Under the pieces are notes generated by a model, which saw only the letters and a list, made by a program, of their open reading frames with translations, did not search any database and was not told where the DNA came from. From positions 6,900,029-6,964,028 of the forward strand of contig CM022668.1 in assembly GCA_012295275.1 (NCBI GenBank): 64,000 bases of DNA. The letters run 5' to 3'. The stretch comes from Chrysomallon squamiferum (taxonomy: Eukaryota > Mollusca > Gastropoda > Neomphalida > Peltospiridae). Shown here one piece after another: positions 25,149-39,438 of the stretch. Position 1 is the stretch's first letter. Each line of letters starts with the position of its first letter. The position numbers were made by a program, and so were the translations under genes.

Positions 25149-26088
25149 GTATACATACGTGCATTTAAGTACAAGATACAGAATCATGCCATTCTGTTTT
25201 CAACATGTCTCTATAAACTACACCTTAATCTGGTTGTGACAAAAACTTCTTATTACTTAGTGCAGCCTTTCAGTGATTTGTATTTCCTGTATTGGTTGCT
25301 AAGCGACAAATCTTCCTTCCTTCTGTAATAAATAATTATGTGGATCTAAAATTATAGGTGGGACACTGCATTAATTTAATGTTGTTATATTAAAAATAGT
25401 ACAATTATTGCAGGTATAAATTCAGATTCATTTCTTTTTATATAGCATAAAAGAAAGAGAGAGAAGTGAAATATTAATAATATAAATTGAACATTTTTGT
25501 ATATTGCATATGAGGCCATAGTGGCAAAATAAAGCTGTATGTTAAAAATATTACAAGTTTTAAAATACAAATTCAGGTTCATTCCTTTTTCAAATGCTAA
25601 GCCTTCATTATCCAGTGAGTTATCACCCCTGTATCATTGATAAGCAGCAAACCTGATTCCTTTTTATTTGGCAAAGCAAGATTTTTTTTTTTGTTTTTTT
25701 GTGACAATGCACTAATAATACTGAATAATTTTAAAAAAATATATATATATATATAAAAAAAAAATAAATAAATAAAAATGATGAAATAAACCAAGAGTGT
25801 CCTGTGTTTGGAATATACAAATAGATTAAATATATTTTTGTGTGTTAGATTTGTGTTATATATATTTTAGCTACTGTTTTTCGTTTGTCAGTAACATCAT
25901 TTTATATACAGAAATATAAACTATTCAAGAAAGTCTTACAATGGGATAAATTTGCAGCCTGATTTTTGTATTTTTATTATTATTATTTTTTTTTTAATTA
26001 TTACTGTTTTAATTATTTAAATTATTATTTATTATTATTATTAATATGTTTTTAATTATTTTAATGATTATTATTTTATTAGTATTAT

Positions 26089-26150
<62 letters not shown>

Positions 26151-26316
26151 ATATGTAGGTCTATGAATTGATGTCCCTATATAAAATAAAATGAAACTTA
26201 ATAATTTATTTCATAATTTATTATTAACAAAAATTGATCTCATACAACAAATTGTATTGTTAGAAAGAATAAGTTTTTATAAAAATTGTTGTTAGGCACT
26301 TGTTCATTTGTTTCCA

Positions 26317-26371
<55 letters not shown>

Positions 26372-27161
26372 CTTTTTTTTTAAAATTAACATACATTGTA
26401 ATTTCAAAATATATGAACTTTTAATAAATTTAATATTTTAAAAATATATACATGTGTTTTTAGTAACAAATGTTTCAATTTAATTGTTATCATTTACATG
26501 AATAAAATTGAATTTTATAAACTGACTTACTTTTCAATTTTAATAAGCATATTTTTATTCAGAAGTATATATATATATATATATATAATGTACATATAAC
26601 GATATAAAATTTATATTATTTGTAGTAGTTATTGTAGTATTTTAATACAATCTTTATTATTTATTTGCATTCACCCTGACAAACAGACACAAAATGAAAA
26701 AGTCTGTATTTGGTCATTCACAAAACTTGGTGTGAACATTTGGTCACAAGTATCGTATTAACTTGACAAGTACACAAACAGAGTAATCTCCCCTACTCTA
26801 ATATCTAAACCGAAGTGCAAATATCTATAAATCTTTACGTATTTTTCATTAAAATACGGGAACATTCCATTAACCTATTTCTTGATAGTATATATACTAA
26901 GTAAATAAATATAAAATGCAATACCAATAAAAATATTTTTTTCTTAAGATTCCAAAAAAAAAAAAAAAGTCTGCATGCGGTTAATTACAGAAAGTAAAAA
27001 CTTAAAATGTTTTGATAATTGCTTGCCATTTTCATTTATTTACTTACTTGCTTATACCAATAAATATATACAGTAAATTCTGTATACTGAAACTACCACG
27101 GACTCAGCTTTTTAATAACGTCACATGACAGCAGTAGATTCCTGTTATTTTCTCACTGGTT

Positions 27162-27423
27162 CCCAAAACGAGGGTTGCAGGCGTGCTACTGAGGATCACG
27201 GGATGTCTAGGCAAAAACGCAAAATTATGATAATAATATTTTTACCCCTTTAAAAACTTTACTGAAATTGACTAATATACAAATTATTTCGATAAAATTA
27301 TATATCACAAATAAATGTAATACTTTTTTTTTACATCAATATGACTGGTTATTAATATTCTGCGCCGCCAAACTAGGTCATGATGTATTTAGAGTAGCTA
27401 CCACAAATGTTTGAGAATTGCTG
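27162..27423. mobile_element. Possible hAT MITE
   Basis: CACTGGTTCCCAAAA at the left and TTTGAGAATTGCTG at the right form an imperfect inverted pair of the hAT type. The interior is more complex than its surroundings. No 8-bp target duplication is evident, so the ends may be wrong. Confidence 0.35.
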
Positions 27424-28114
27424 TTCTATGACGTTCCTATCCAGCATGACGTCACATAATTAAATGAGAACATTAAATAATCTCTTTCTTTCTCCCTCCA
27501 CCCCCAACCCCGCCTCTCTCTCTGTCTCTCCTCCTCTATCTGTCTGTCTATCTCTAACCGTCTAAAGTTTCAGTTTGAAATATTACTTTGTTTATCACCA
27601 GTTGCAGATTATTTTGGTTTTACAAATTACATTTGGCGTTTATTTCATTCACACGTTTTCAGCACTTATTTGAAGAAAAAAAGAAAGAAAAAAAAAAAAA
27701 AAAGAGCTTTCATATATTATTGCTGTTCGTTAACAACTGACACCATCAATCATAAAATAATGTGAAATAGTCTCTCTCTTCTTACTTTTTTTTGGTCAAA
27801 AACATAAAAAAAAATAAATTAAATAAATTGCTGTATGTTAAGAAAATTTACATGAAACAATTAGAAGCGTGAAATGAAAGAGTGGCAAAAAAAAAAGAAA
27901 AAGAAAAAAAGAAAAGAAAAAAGAAAAAAAACTTCCACAAAATACACCGCAGTTAAAAAAACAACAACATTCCTATAATGACAACATAAGGATGAGTTTG
28001 TTTTAAAGAATTTACGGTACTTACGTTAATTTTGCCGCATTATATAAGGACATTTTTATACGTACGCAAATTTCAATGGACTACCACCTTCCTACCTATC
28101 TATCTATCTATCTG

Positions 28115-28170
<56 letters not shown>

Positions 28171-28462
28171 ATCTTATCTTATCTTACCTGATTTTATCTG
28201 TATCTCTCTATTTATTTCTACCAATGTTTTCGAATATATTTGAAGATAAAGTTATATATAAATGAATACATTAACAGACATTCACCGGGATTTTCTTTTT
28301 GTTTTTAAATCACTATGTCAAATTTCAGGATTTTATGAACTCATCAGTTTAGTATAATAACAAATTATACCATTTCCTTGCCATTTGTCGCGAACCTGTA
28401 ATACAGCAACAACTGTAAATTAATTAATTAATAACAAAGAAACAAATAAACAAATCAACAAA

Positions 28463-28513
<51 letters not shown>

Positions 28514-28740
28514 ATGAAAAAAACCCATTAACTATATAAAACAAAACCAAAATGTATGGTACCATGCAAGCACAACTACCTAAATTTAAGCCAGTATATA
28601 TACATAAAAAAAAAAAAATTCTTCACACAAATATTTTCATTTGGAGTAAAGCCTATCAAGTTTCGCCATTCCTGTTTTCGACCAATAATCATTGTCGTTT
28701 TATCATCCATTTAGGCTAATGTAAATGCTTACAAATCCTA

Positions 28741-28746
28741 TTTATT
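28741..28746 (-). terminator. Polyadenylation signal of the innexin
   Basis: AATAAA on the minus strand, about 45 bp after the innexin stop codon. Confidence 0.5.
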
Positions 28747-28790
28747 TTCCTTTTTTTTTTTTCTTTCGTTTCTTTAATTTTTTTTTTTTT

Positions 28791-29952
28791 TTATACTACA
28801 ACAGTTTCGCCGAATTTAAGCCACAGCAGTTTTACTAGATCCAGAACCATCAGCTCGTTTACGATATACTCCAGCATCATGAGCAAAAACACGCCGTCCG
28901 TCCCCAGGTAATCAGACGTGAACTTCACTTCTGCTTGCGTCTTCTTCAGACGTCGGTCGATCATCGTCAGGTACTTGCGGACAAACTGCAGCCGTCTGGT
29001 CGGGAAGATCAGCTTTCGTAGCCAGCTGAGATAGCTGCAGATGTTCAGCATGACCATGAGAACAATCCAGAACCAGAGGAAGGCGAAAATCTTCTCGTTG
29101 AATAAATTAACCGACAGAACGCACTGGACAGTGAACCGCTGAATGTTCTGCATCTGCCGGATTTCGAAGTCGCACAGCGTCACTCTGGGAAATCTCGGAG
29201 ATTCTCGCAGCTCGTTTTGGTATATGAGATGTTCGACGACCTCCACGCCGTAAAGGAAATACTCCATGGCCAGAAACTTGTTCAGAAGATACAGCAGGCC
29301 GACAGCGACAAAGATGTAAAACAGTTTAGTTCCCAGATACAGCCCGGTCAAGAACGTACCTGTTCGACGGCCGAGACAGAAACAGAAGAGAGAGGAGAGC
29401 TTCTCGATGCAGGAATGTATCAGTCCGTATCCAGACCTCTTTGACGTCCTCAGTGAACGATCGATGTTGTTGGCCAGGTTTTCAGTAGTGGCCCTCTCTG
29501 CGCCAATCTGTGTCTCTTCGGCTAAGTCCACGATCTTCTTCAGGTTAAATCCAGACTTCGAGTACAGGGTCGTCCAGAAGAGATTGGGCACCTTAAAACA
29601 CAGCGCCAAGAAGAGAAGAATAATGGGTACCCACTGATAATATTTGACCTCGGTTTCGGTTCGGACGTCCGGGTTCCACGGCACCATGACGTCTGCCGGG
29701 ATGTAGTAGGTGTCTTTTATCCAGCAAATTGCTTCCGTGTAGTTGCAGTGGCTGTCGGTAAACTCCGCCGGACACCAGCAGTGGATCGGGTCGCCGACGT
29801 ACTCGTTGATGGTGATGAGGAGGGCGAAGATGCAGAGGATGCAGACGCTCCATCGATGGTTGAGGCGATCGGTCAGGTCGTCGTCTGCTCCAGACTTCTT
29901 TGTAGCACGTGACAGCAGAAAAACATGGCTGGCGGAACTGCTTAGAACATTC
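28791..29952 (-). CDS. Innexin, main coding exon (5' exon missing)
   Basis: Innexins form gap junctions and single-membrane channels in the plasma membrane of protostomes. The exon starts at 29952 after a clean acceptor (CTTCTTCCTTTTAG) and runs 387 codons to TAA at 28791. Exon residues: DDDLTDRLNHRWSV (24-36), TM1 about 35-52, GDPIHCWCP in extracellular loop 1 (53-61), the signature YYQWVP (104-109) leading into TM2, a cytoplasmic loop, TM3, then loop 2 with FPRVTLCDFEIR and FTVQCVLSVNLFNEKIF before TM4. The C-tail is short and ends ETVVV. The exon begins with the last base of a codon, so a short upstream exon carrying the initiator Met is required. I could not identify it. Four cysteines lie in loop 1 (58, 60, 69, 76), together with an N-Y-T sequon at 70. 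No damage is seen. Confidence 0.95.
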
Positions 29953-29969
29953 CTAAAAGGAAGAAGAAA

Positions 29970-30380
29970 ACAGTTTTTTTTTTTTAGTTGTTTTTTTTAT
30001 CACTCTTTAATTCATACATTTTAATTAACATTTAGAAAACAGTTTTTAATCACTCTTTAATTGACACATTTTAATTAACATTTAGAAAACAGTTTTTAAT
30101 CACTCTTTAATTGACACATTTTAATTAACATTTAGAAAACAGTTTTTAATCACTCTTTAATTAATACATTTTAATTAACATTTAGAAAACAGTTTTTGAT
30201 CACTCTTTAATTAATACATATTAATTAACATTTAGAAAACAGTTTTTGATCACTCTTTAATTAATACATATTAATTAACATTTAGAAAACAGTTTTTATC
30301 ACTCTTTAATTAACACATTTTAACTGACATTTAGAAAACAGGTGTTTTTTTTATCATTCTTCAATAAACACATTTTAATT
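29970..30380 (-). repeat. 50-bp minisatellite in the innexin intron
   Basis: About seven to eight copies of a 50-bp unit, each containing CAGTTTTTAATCACTCTTTA and TTAATTAACATTTAGAAAA, sit directly upstream of the innexin acceptor. The minus-strand unit starts AAACTGTTTTCT, the same words as the pyrimidine tract at the acceptor (AAACTGTTTTCTTCTTCC). The array therefore seems to have grown from the intron's 3' end. Confidence 0.85.
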
Positions 30381-30677
30381 AACATTGTTTTAATGTGCAC
30401 TTAACAAGTAATCAGCACAGCACGGTCTTTCTTACAGCAGTCGTGAAAAACTGGAAAGTGTTAGCAAGTGTTATTAACATCGTAATACTTTTCTCAGGAA
30501 GAATAGGTTATATTCAATAAATCCTGACTGCTTCATTACCTAAAATGGTCATGACTATGAAGACGTCAGATATGTATTGTTTTCTTTGTCAAGTCTTTTA
30601 TGTATTTATGTATATAACACACACACACACACACACACACATATTTAGTTATCATGGCTATACAAAAGGTTTTTGCC

Positions 30678-30745
<68 letters not shown>

Positions 30746-31172
30746 TTCTGTCTGATTCAATTATACGTTCAGTTCACTTAAACACATTCTTTAATTTAAT
30801 GCAATGTCAGTTTTTGCAGCACGCATTTTAACGCCCATGCTTTTGACAAGCCATTGACGATGAACAAAAAATACAGAACTTTTGTAAATAACAGTCAAGG
30901 TTGTCAATCTTTTGTCGCTAATGTTTAGAACCAGTAAAGAGGTTTCGAGCCAGTAATTTTCAACAACACTGGGAATAACGCGTTGCTCAAAAGACACTAA
31001 TCACTGGTTTTTGAGTGATAAATCGTGCCGCACAGAAAAGGGACATATAAATACACAGCCTGCCCGTTTCTTTGACTGCCACTTAATGTAATTTCTAAAG
31101 TATTCATAAACACTAGTATATATACAAACTGTATATGTGCAAGTGTGGATGTAAGTATGTTTGTACCTACGT

Positions 31173-31214
<42 letters not shown>

Positions 31215-31607
31215 ATACATGTACGAGTTCATGTACTTATGTATGTATGTATATATATATATATATATATATATGCATCTTTGAATGTGTATAAGCGTAA
31301 CTATCGGCTACGTCTAAATAATTATCATCATCTCTGTACGTAGGTACAAACACTCGTGTTTGTTTCTGTGTGTTATTCGAACAATCCGATGTTGCTCAGT
31401 GTTGCTTATTACAGCATGCATTCAATCGAGTCGGCGCAGAGAAGTAAGTCGTTACGTCTTGGGGCGCAAGAATGTCTAAACCTCGAGTTACACGAACATC
31501 TGGCGTCACCGCTATCTGCGTGTTTTTTTTACGTCATTTTCTATCACGTGCATGGCAGTCACGTAGCTGCATATTTCCTGACAGCACCAGGGAAACAAGA
31601 AAGAGGA

Positions 31608-31656
<49 letters not shown>

Positions 31657-31860
31657 AGCAGAAACGTATTCATAAAATATATTTTTTAACATAATCCATT
31701 TTGAAGATATATATAAAGGAGAAAGTTTGATGCTGTATTTAGATGAAATTTCAACAGATTAACTAAAATTAAATAGATTTATTTATTTAATATACATGAC
31801 TTGGTCTCCAGTAGTCTGTGTTTAGTATAATATAAAATATAAAATTAGTTATTATATTAA

Positions 31861-31913
<53 letters not shown>

Positions 31914-32184
31914 AATAATAATAGACACACAGAAAGACAAATAAAGATAATAACGCAGACTAGCTTGAAAGACACATATCTTTGCAGTGTTCTTATCAAT
32001 TTCTTAACAATGATATATGACATTTGTCGGGGGGGGAGTCATTGTATGGAACTGTAAATAACGGGAATATCCAGCAAAGAGGACAGATCCTGTTTACCTA
32101 CACCTCTTAAATATACACAATGACCGCCAAGCTGATTTACAGTGTGGAATTTCCTTAATTTAAAAAGTTATTCTGCCATTTCGT

Positions 32185-32220
<36 letters not shown>

Positions 32221-32324
32221 CTTATCGTCTGCTCTTCACGAATCCAGTTTTCTGTCCATATTATCATTATTCTTCTGTAAGCGCCAGGTGTTAGCTTACG
32301 ACAGATGTGATATCATTCATTCTT

Positions 32325-32356
<32 letters not shown>

Positions 32357-34236
32357 CGCTTTTTATTTATTTTTTTTTAACTTCCTTTTTTTTTTCCCCG
32401 TCTCTCTCCCCCCCATGCCCACCTCTTACGTGATTAATGTTCGTAGACTTTTTCTGTGCTTCTTGAAAAAAAACAGACAAACACTGGTTATGATTAATAC
32501 TAATTTCCAAAACAGACCTGAAAGTTATGAAGGATATTTTGGCAAATGTAATAATGTTTCTTAGATGGAGTCATTTACGTTTGAAGTCGTGGATCTAGTC
32601 ACTGAACTGAAACTGTCTGTCTTTTTAACTGATGGGGGATATTCGTATCAGTTTTGTCTCTTTTTTTTTTTTTCAAAATTATTCTTTTATAATAATAATA
32701 ATAATGTCGATGATGATGATAAAATACAAATTTTAAACAATAATTTATTTATTTATTTTATTATACAAGTCGACAATTACTGGTCCATCACATATACGGT
32801 TCGACCAGTAATAGGGCACAAATTTTGGCTAACATTATTTCAAATTTCCTGAGTTATCGCACAAATATCTCGCTAATCTTTAATCGCACTTCTCGCTGCA
32901 TGAAAACTTGGCGTCACTTGCAAACACAGGCATGTCATACCAGTTTGTATTTCTCCATTTAATGTTAGAATCTGTAAAACCTCTAACCCGGTAGCCTGCA
33001 GGTGCAGTGATAGCGTTGCTGTTGGTCAACCTGTATTAATTTTGGTTTATTTATTAAGATTACACACTCTCAATAAAATGTTATTTTCAAAATCCATTAC
33101 TTGTGATTTTACATCGCATATTTATTTTATGGTATATCTCTTATCCACCATCTCAGCCGATAATGCAGTTAATTTGTAACGCGTTATTTTGTTCGGGCGT
33201 TATTTCAGTAGTTTGAATATTATACGTGAAATTTCTTATCAGTCCATTTCCACGTTCTTTCAGTTTAAGTGTATTATTGTTGTTGTTGTTGTTGTTGTTG
33301 CTGTTATTGTTGTTTATATTTATTTATTTATTTATTTATTTTTTTTACACACTTTGATAATAAATGTGACAAGAAAAAAAGACGTAGCAAGTCTAAGTAA
33401 AAAAAAAACGAGGCGACCCCGGAACATCACTGCATGCCGCAAAACGTCCAGATGTTTCTTTTTTTTTTTTTTTTTTTCCCCCTCCTTTTTCTTTTCCTCA
33501 AGAATAAAGAAAATGTCGCCGGCATATTTTGACATACGAGAAGCGTACTTCCTTGGTGAAACAAACACGACTGCTATATATAGGCACAAGCAGCGCTTGC
33601 GATAATAATTTGACCTTTCTAACAGATGTAACCAAACGATTGTCATCACTGCGCAGACGTACAAACTGTTACAGAACATACGTCCATGATACACGTATTT
33701 TTTGCTACAATTTTTTGCTTCGCTATGCTAATGAGAATATTATTAATAAAAAGTAAATATTAATTTTCTTTATTATAATTATTCTTAAATAATAATATGT
33801 ATAACTATGATGTGTTTCTGCCTAAATTATTTTTGATTACCGTTGCTCTTATTCCTTAACGAAACTGGTTTTTACTGCATATAATAAAGACGCCATTAAA
33901 AAAGAATAAAAAAAAAAAAAAAAAAAAAAAAGTCCTAGTTCCTGGGGAAAATTCGGATTTGCTTTTTTTTTTTTTTTTTTTTTCCTAACAGATTAATAAC
34001 AGATTATATGTTTACAAGTTCTTGCAAGTTGTGACTAGCTTTGTTGTTATATATATTAAATCACATGTATCTTATTTCACTGTGTCGTAAAATTCTGAAT
34101 CGAACACTGGACTGAAAACACTTTTAAAATAGTATGTAACGACGACGACGTTTATGGTGACTATTACCGTCATTATTATTATTATTATTATTTATTATTA
34201 TTATCATCATCATCATCACTGGTTCGTTAGTATTGC

Positions 34237-34300
<64 letters not shown>

Positions 34301-34316
34301 GGTTTGTTATTATTAC

Positions 34317-34365
<49 letters not shown>

Positions 34366-34589
34366 TTGTTATTGTGATTGTTGTGGTTGTTATCATTATC
34401 ATCATCGTTACCATCATCATAATTTTAATGAAAATGTAACATATTTGCTAGATGTGATACGTTCATTAATTCAACGAAACTCAAGTATTCATATTAGTAT
34501 TAGCAGTATTAGTTACAGAACTGACTAAATGAAACCGTAGCATATTAACTGTTACTGAAAATTTACAAGTAAAATCTTGTCTACTCATA

Positions 34590-34622
34590 TTCAAACATAA
34601 ATAAATAAACAAATAAACAAAC

Positions 34623-34653
<31 letters not shown>

Positions 34654-35680
34654 AGTTCTTTTATTCATATTTGCTAATAAAGACATACTTTTTTAAAATC
34701 TATACAAAAATAACATTCATTCAAGGTATACAAATAAATACGTATTTATTCAAATATTACACGCAAATGCATATCTTTTTATCATCCTCAAATTAATAAT
34801 TATTTATTTGAATTTACAAATAAATGTTGGTTTTTAAACTTTTTAGGCACAAAAAGATATAGGAGATAAATACGTATTTATTCAAAATTGGTATATATAT
34901 ATATAAGTATTTGTTCAAATTTACAAATAAATGTTATATTTCAAGATTTACAAATAAATACAAACATTTCTCTAAAATTTAGAAACAAATAGTGTTTTTA
35001 AAGTTTCCAAACAAACACCTATAATTCAGTATTTACGCGTAGATTACAAATAAATATGTGTATTAATTCAAAATAGACAAAGATATACTGTTTTTTGTGT
35101 TTTACAAATAAATATATATATTAATTCAAAATAGACAAAGATATACTGTTTTTTGTGTTTTACAAATAAATATATATATTAATTCAAAATAGACAAAGAT
35201 ATACTGTTTTTTGTGTTTTACAAATAAATTCGTCTTATTCGACGTTCACAAATAAATACATAGATTTGTCTACAATTTACAAATAAATACTGTTTTTGAA
35301 GTATCCATATATATATATATATATATATATATACTGTTTTTTGTGTTTTACAAATAAATTCGTATTATTCGACGTTCACAAATAAATACATACATTTGTC
35401 CACAATTTACAAATAAATACTGTTTTTGAAGTATCCATATATATATATATACTGTTTTTCGTGTTTTACAAATAAATACGTCCTATTTGACATTTACAAA
35501 TAAACTAGTGTTTTTAAAGTTTCCAAATAAACACCGATAATTCAGCATTTACGAACAGATTACAAATAAACACCTATTTATTCACAATTTACAAATAAAT
35601 ACGTATACTAACTCAAAATATACTGCTTTTCAAATAAATTCGAATTATTTGACATTTACAAATAAATACGCATTCAGTTC
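34590..35680. repeat. Higher-order ACAAATAAAT repeat field
   Basis: TTTACAAATAAATAC-type words recur every ~30-60 bp across about 1 kb. Inside are three near-identical ~56-bp units (about 35050-35225: ATTAATTCAAAATAGACAAA then TGTTTTTTGTGTTTTACAAA). Two ~120-bp units (about 35210-35450) follow, each ending in an (AT)n tract. This is nested tandem amplification. Confidence 0.8.
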
Positions 35681-35955
35681 AGTAGTAATAAAAAAAATGC
35701 GAAACTTCCCGAATATTCAAAAACTTCACAGATTCTTTCTATGCAAATCTAAAGAAAAAATAACATTAATTAACTACTTATTCGTCAAAATAAATAAAAC
35801 TAATGTTTCGGAACAAACAAAGGAAAAACGTAGAAATCGACCAAATACATTATTACACATATATGTATATGTATATATGAGTATATATGTGTATATACAT
35901 ACATATATATATCTATATATATATACATACATACATGTATACATACATACACACA

Positions 35956-35989
<34 letters not shown>

Positions 35990-36368
35990 CATACATACAC
36001 ACACAACAACAAGAAAATACTCACATATTTAAGAGGAGCTTCCCAGCGTTCCGTTTTCACAGCTCTCTTTGAACATATCTATGCGTGCCTGTACGTATAA
36101 TAGACACACATTAAGGGAATCCCATTATATTTACCACGTAATATTTGATTTCTCGGAAATCACTGTTTCCCGCATGTGTTAGCCTGGGACATACAAGATA
36201 TAAACCGTACAGGGAATTAGTAAATAAGTGGACAGAGGTTTTGAAAAATACAGGAAAGTTGGGATTTTAAAATTCCAGCAAAAATCTTTTGTTAAAAATA
36301 TTGAGAGATGTCGTTTTATCGGGTATGAAATCTTCTTAGGTTTGTTTTGTGACATTATTAGATGAAAC

Positions 36369-36488
<120 letters not shown>

Positions 36489-36839
36489 ATCTCAAGGAGC
36501 GAGAGAGAGATTTTTCTCTCAAGGAAAGAGATATATAACTAAATAGACAGACAGAGAGAGAGACTGAGTGAGTTGTCAGAGACAGAAGACAGACAAAGTG
36601 ACGAGAAAACAGCACGGAGACAGAGGGAGACAGACAAAGAAAGAGAGAGACGGAGAAACGGATCTCTAAGAAAGAATGTATTAGATAATTGCAGACAGAC
36701 TTCTAACGCACGACAAAAGATAAAATTCGGGTTACACACACGAACCCTCCTTGTTCCCGTAGCTTAAAGCGTGATCCTGTGTCTTGTTAGCACACAGGAT
36801 CGGTGCTCTTCTGTAAATTATTTTCCGTTCCAACCATAG

Positions 36840-37640
36840 CTCCAGGCTAGTACTAATACTACTGCAGCTGCTATTACAACTACTACTATTACTACTGCTG
36901 CTGCTGCTGCTGCTGTTGCTTCTATTTCTACTACTACTGCTACCACTACTAATATTATTACTATTACTACCACTACTGCTACTACTACTACTACAATTAT
37001 TAGTTCTGTTATTATTGTTTCTAGTATTACTACTATTACTAATACTATTACTATTATTACTTTAACTACTGTAGCAACTGTAACTACTTATACTATTATA
37101 ACTAAATTTGTTACTACTTTTATTAACATTATTGCCATTACTACTTCTACAACAATAGCTAATAAAACTAAACTACTACCACTACTACTACCACTACCAA
37201 CACCGCTACCAGTATTACTGCTAATAATACTACTACTAATAATAACAATAACAGTAGTATTGTTACTACTACGACTGCTACAACTACTACTACTGTTATT
37301 ACTACTGCTATTACCACTACTACGACTACTACCTCCTCTGCTACCACAATTATTGCTACTACTATAATTACTAATAATAACAATAACAGTAGTATTATTA
37401 CTACTGCTACAACAACAACTACTACTACTATTATTAGTACTACCACTACTACCACGACTGCTAACACTATTACTGCTACAACAACAACTACTACTAATAA
37501 TAACAATAACACTAATAGTTGTTGTTTTAGTAGAACAGCCATATTTGTAGTAGTAATAATACTAGGCAGTGGTAGCAGTTCTAGCAATAAATTATAATTT
37601 AATACTAGCTGTTGCTGTTGTAGTAATATACTACTAAATT
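36840..37640. repeat. Degenerate ACT/AGT trinucleotide field
   Basis: About 800 bp made almost entirely of CTA/CTG/ATT triplets with point changes. It gives a 139-codon minus-strand frame of valines and leucines, which is a translation artefact of the repeat. Confidence 0.85.
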
Positions 37641-37838
37641 ATACTTTATTTAGGATATTACATGAATCTATAATTAGCTAAACTGCGGGGGGTTTTATTA
37701 TTAAGTAAGTTTTATAAATAGTCTAATTAATTGCGAAATGTCATAATACAGCCTCAGCTTACATGCTGTCACGTGGTGCTGTGCTAAAAATAGCTCCCAG
37801 TCACGTCGTCATTTCAATATGGTATTATAGAAACTTAA

Positions 37839-37899
<61 letters not shown>

Positions 37900-38015
37900 G
37901 TAATAGTAGTAGTAGTAGCAGCAGTAACAATCATTTCAATTTGGTGTTAGGGAAGCTTAACAATAAATTAAAAATAATAATAATAATAATAATAATAAAA
38001 GTAATGGTATAGTAA

Positions 38016-38075
<60 letters not shown>

Positions 38076-38173
38076 CTGTAGCTGGAATTATTCCTTATGT
38101 CTTAACTTCAATTTATGTATTTTGTTTGCAATTTTCTTTTCTTCTAAATAATTAATCTGTGAATAAGAAAGAG

Positions 38174-38242
<69 letters not shown>

Positions 38243-39405
38243 CTGTGTTTGAACGTTATTATCAAAGGATCTGGCATATCTGATTTTATGTCAAATTAGA
38301 TACACTTACGAAAATAAAAAATTATTATTATTATTATTATTATTATTCAAAGTTTATAAAAGTGTATTGAGTAGACAAATTCTAAGTTCAGACTTGTTTC
38401 TAGGTGAAAATTAACGCTTGGATAGTTGTCAGTTTGCTGACACCTTACAATTTCAGGTTCTTATATATATTTCTTCTTACATAACAATATATTTGTGTGT
38501 GTGTGTGTGAGTGTGTGTGTACGCCATTTCAGTTCTGGTTAATGAGGCGTGACTAATTGGCACATTTTCTTTTTTTCTTTTTTCTTTTTTTTGTTTTGTT
38601 TGTCGTATTTTTATCTTTTTATTAAATCTTGAAGAAAAAAAAAAAAAACATATTATTCTGCATTTAGTTTTATAATCAAGAACCGTTGCAAGGTAATTTT
38701 TTTTATACTTCTTCACTGGGTCGTGGAATAGGATCACGTGACTATGTATTATATTTCCTCAGCAAGATACTGGTAAAATGTTTGATTTTCTTTTTGAATT
38801 ATAAAAATCATATATACGCATGTGTCTGTGTGTTCTTTAATCTTTGTTTTAAAAACTATATATATTTTTTTTTCTTCACGTTGTTTGTACAGTTAACACT
38901 TTAATTGCTAATACATTCACATGCTGCCCTGGAGTAGGCTGAAAGGCAGCAGAAATCAGTTGGATGCTTATGCTATTCTTTAATCTTGGTTTTAAAAACT
39001 AATATCAAACCAATATATATATATATATATATATGCAGTAGTCATGCATCAGTAGATATAAACTAAAAGTTGCTGACAGTATCTCCTTTAAACGATACGA
39101 GTAAGAAAGAATAAAAGACCAGTTATCTCGATACTCCACGCTTATGAATAATGCTGGGCACGTTTTTCACTTTACAACACTTTTTATCGTTTGATTTCGT
39201 TTCTTTTATTGATAATGCTTTGAGGATCCTTTGTTAATAATTACCAAAAATTTAAAAAGAATACTTAGGAGAAATTTACATTTTATGCGTTTCAAAGAGG
39301 AACAGCTGTGAGTGTGTCAGTGAGGACCTATATTAAATGTCTGACAAAAAAAGAAACCTTGAATTTTAGTGGTAATAAAGAAAATAAACACTCCAGCTGT
39401 TTGTT

Positions 39406-39438
<33 letters not shown>

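Larger units (their letters stand above)
24300..28790. other. Gene-free simple-sequence region
   Basis: No coding signal was found. Notable tracts are (CA)n at about 25105-25145, very long T homopolymers at about 26091-26142 and 26322-26372 (near 50 bases each), (AT)n near 26568-26588, (TATC)n at about 28094-28186 and (AAAT)n at about 28453-28515. Confidence 0.6.

Noticed and set aside
29217-29637. Plus-strand frames within the innexin exon
   Set aside because: Antisense to a strongly supported innexin sequence.
30538-30556. Possible initiator exon for the innexin (minus-strand ATGACCATTTTAG before GTAATG)
   Set aside because: The exon would end in phase 1, but the innexin exon needs two bases from upstream; joining breaks the frame at once.
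34154-34528. 124-codon frame of Ile/Leu/Tyr runs
   Set aside because: An (ATT)n tract gives open frames in three phases; no gene.
35649-36072. Tyr/His/Ile-rich frames on both strands
   Set aside because: They are products of the (ATAC)n tract.
37168-37587. 139-codon minus-strand frame rich in Val/Leu
   Set aside because: It is the translation of a degenerate ACT/AGT microsatellite field and has no complex composition.
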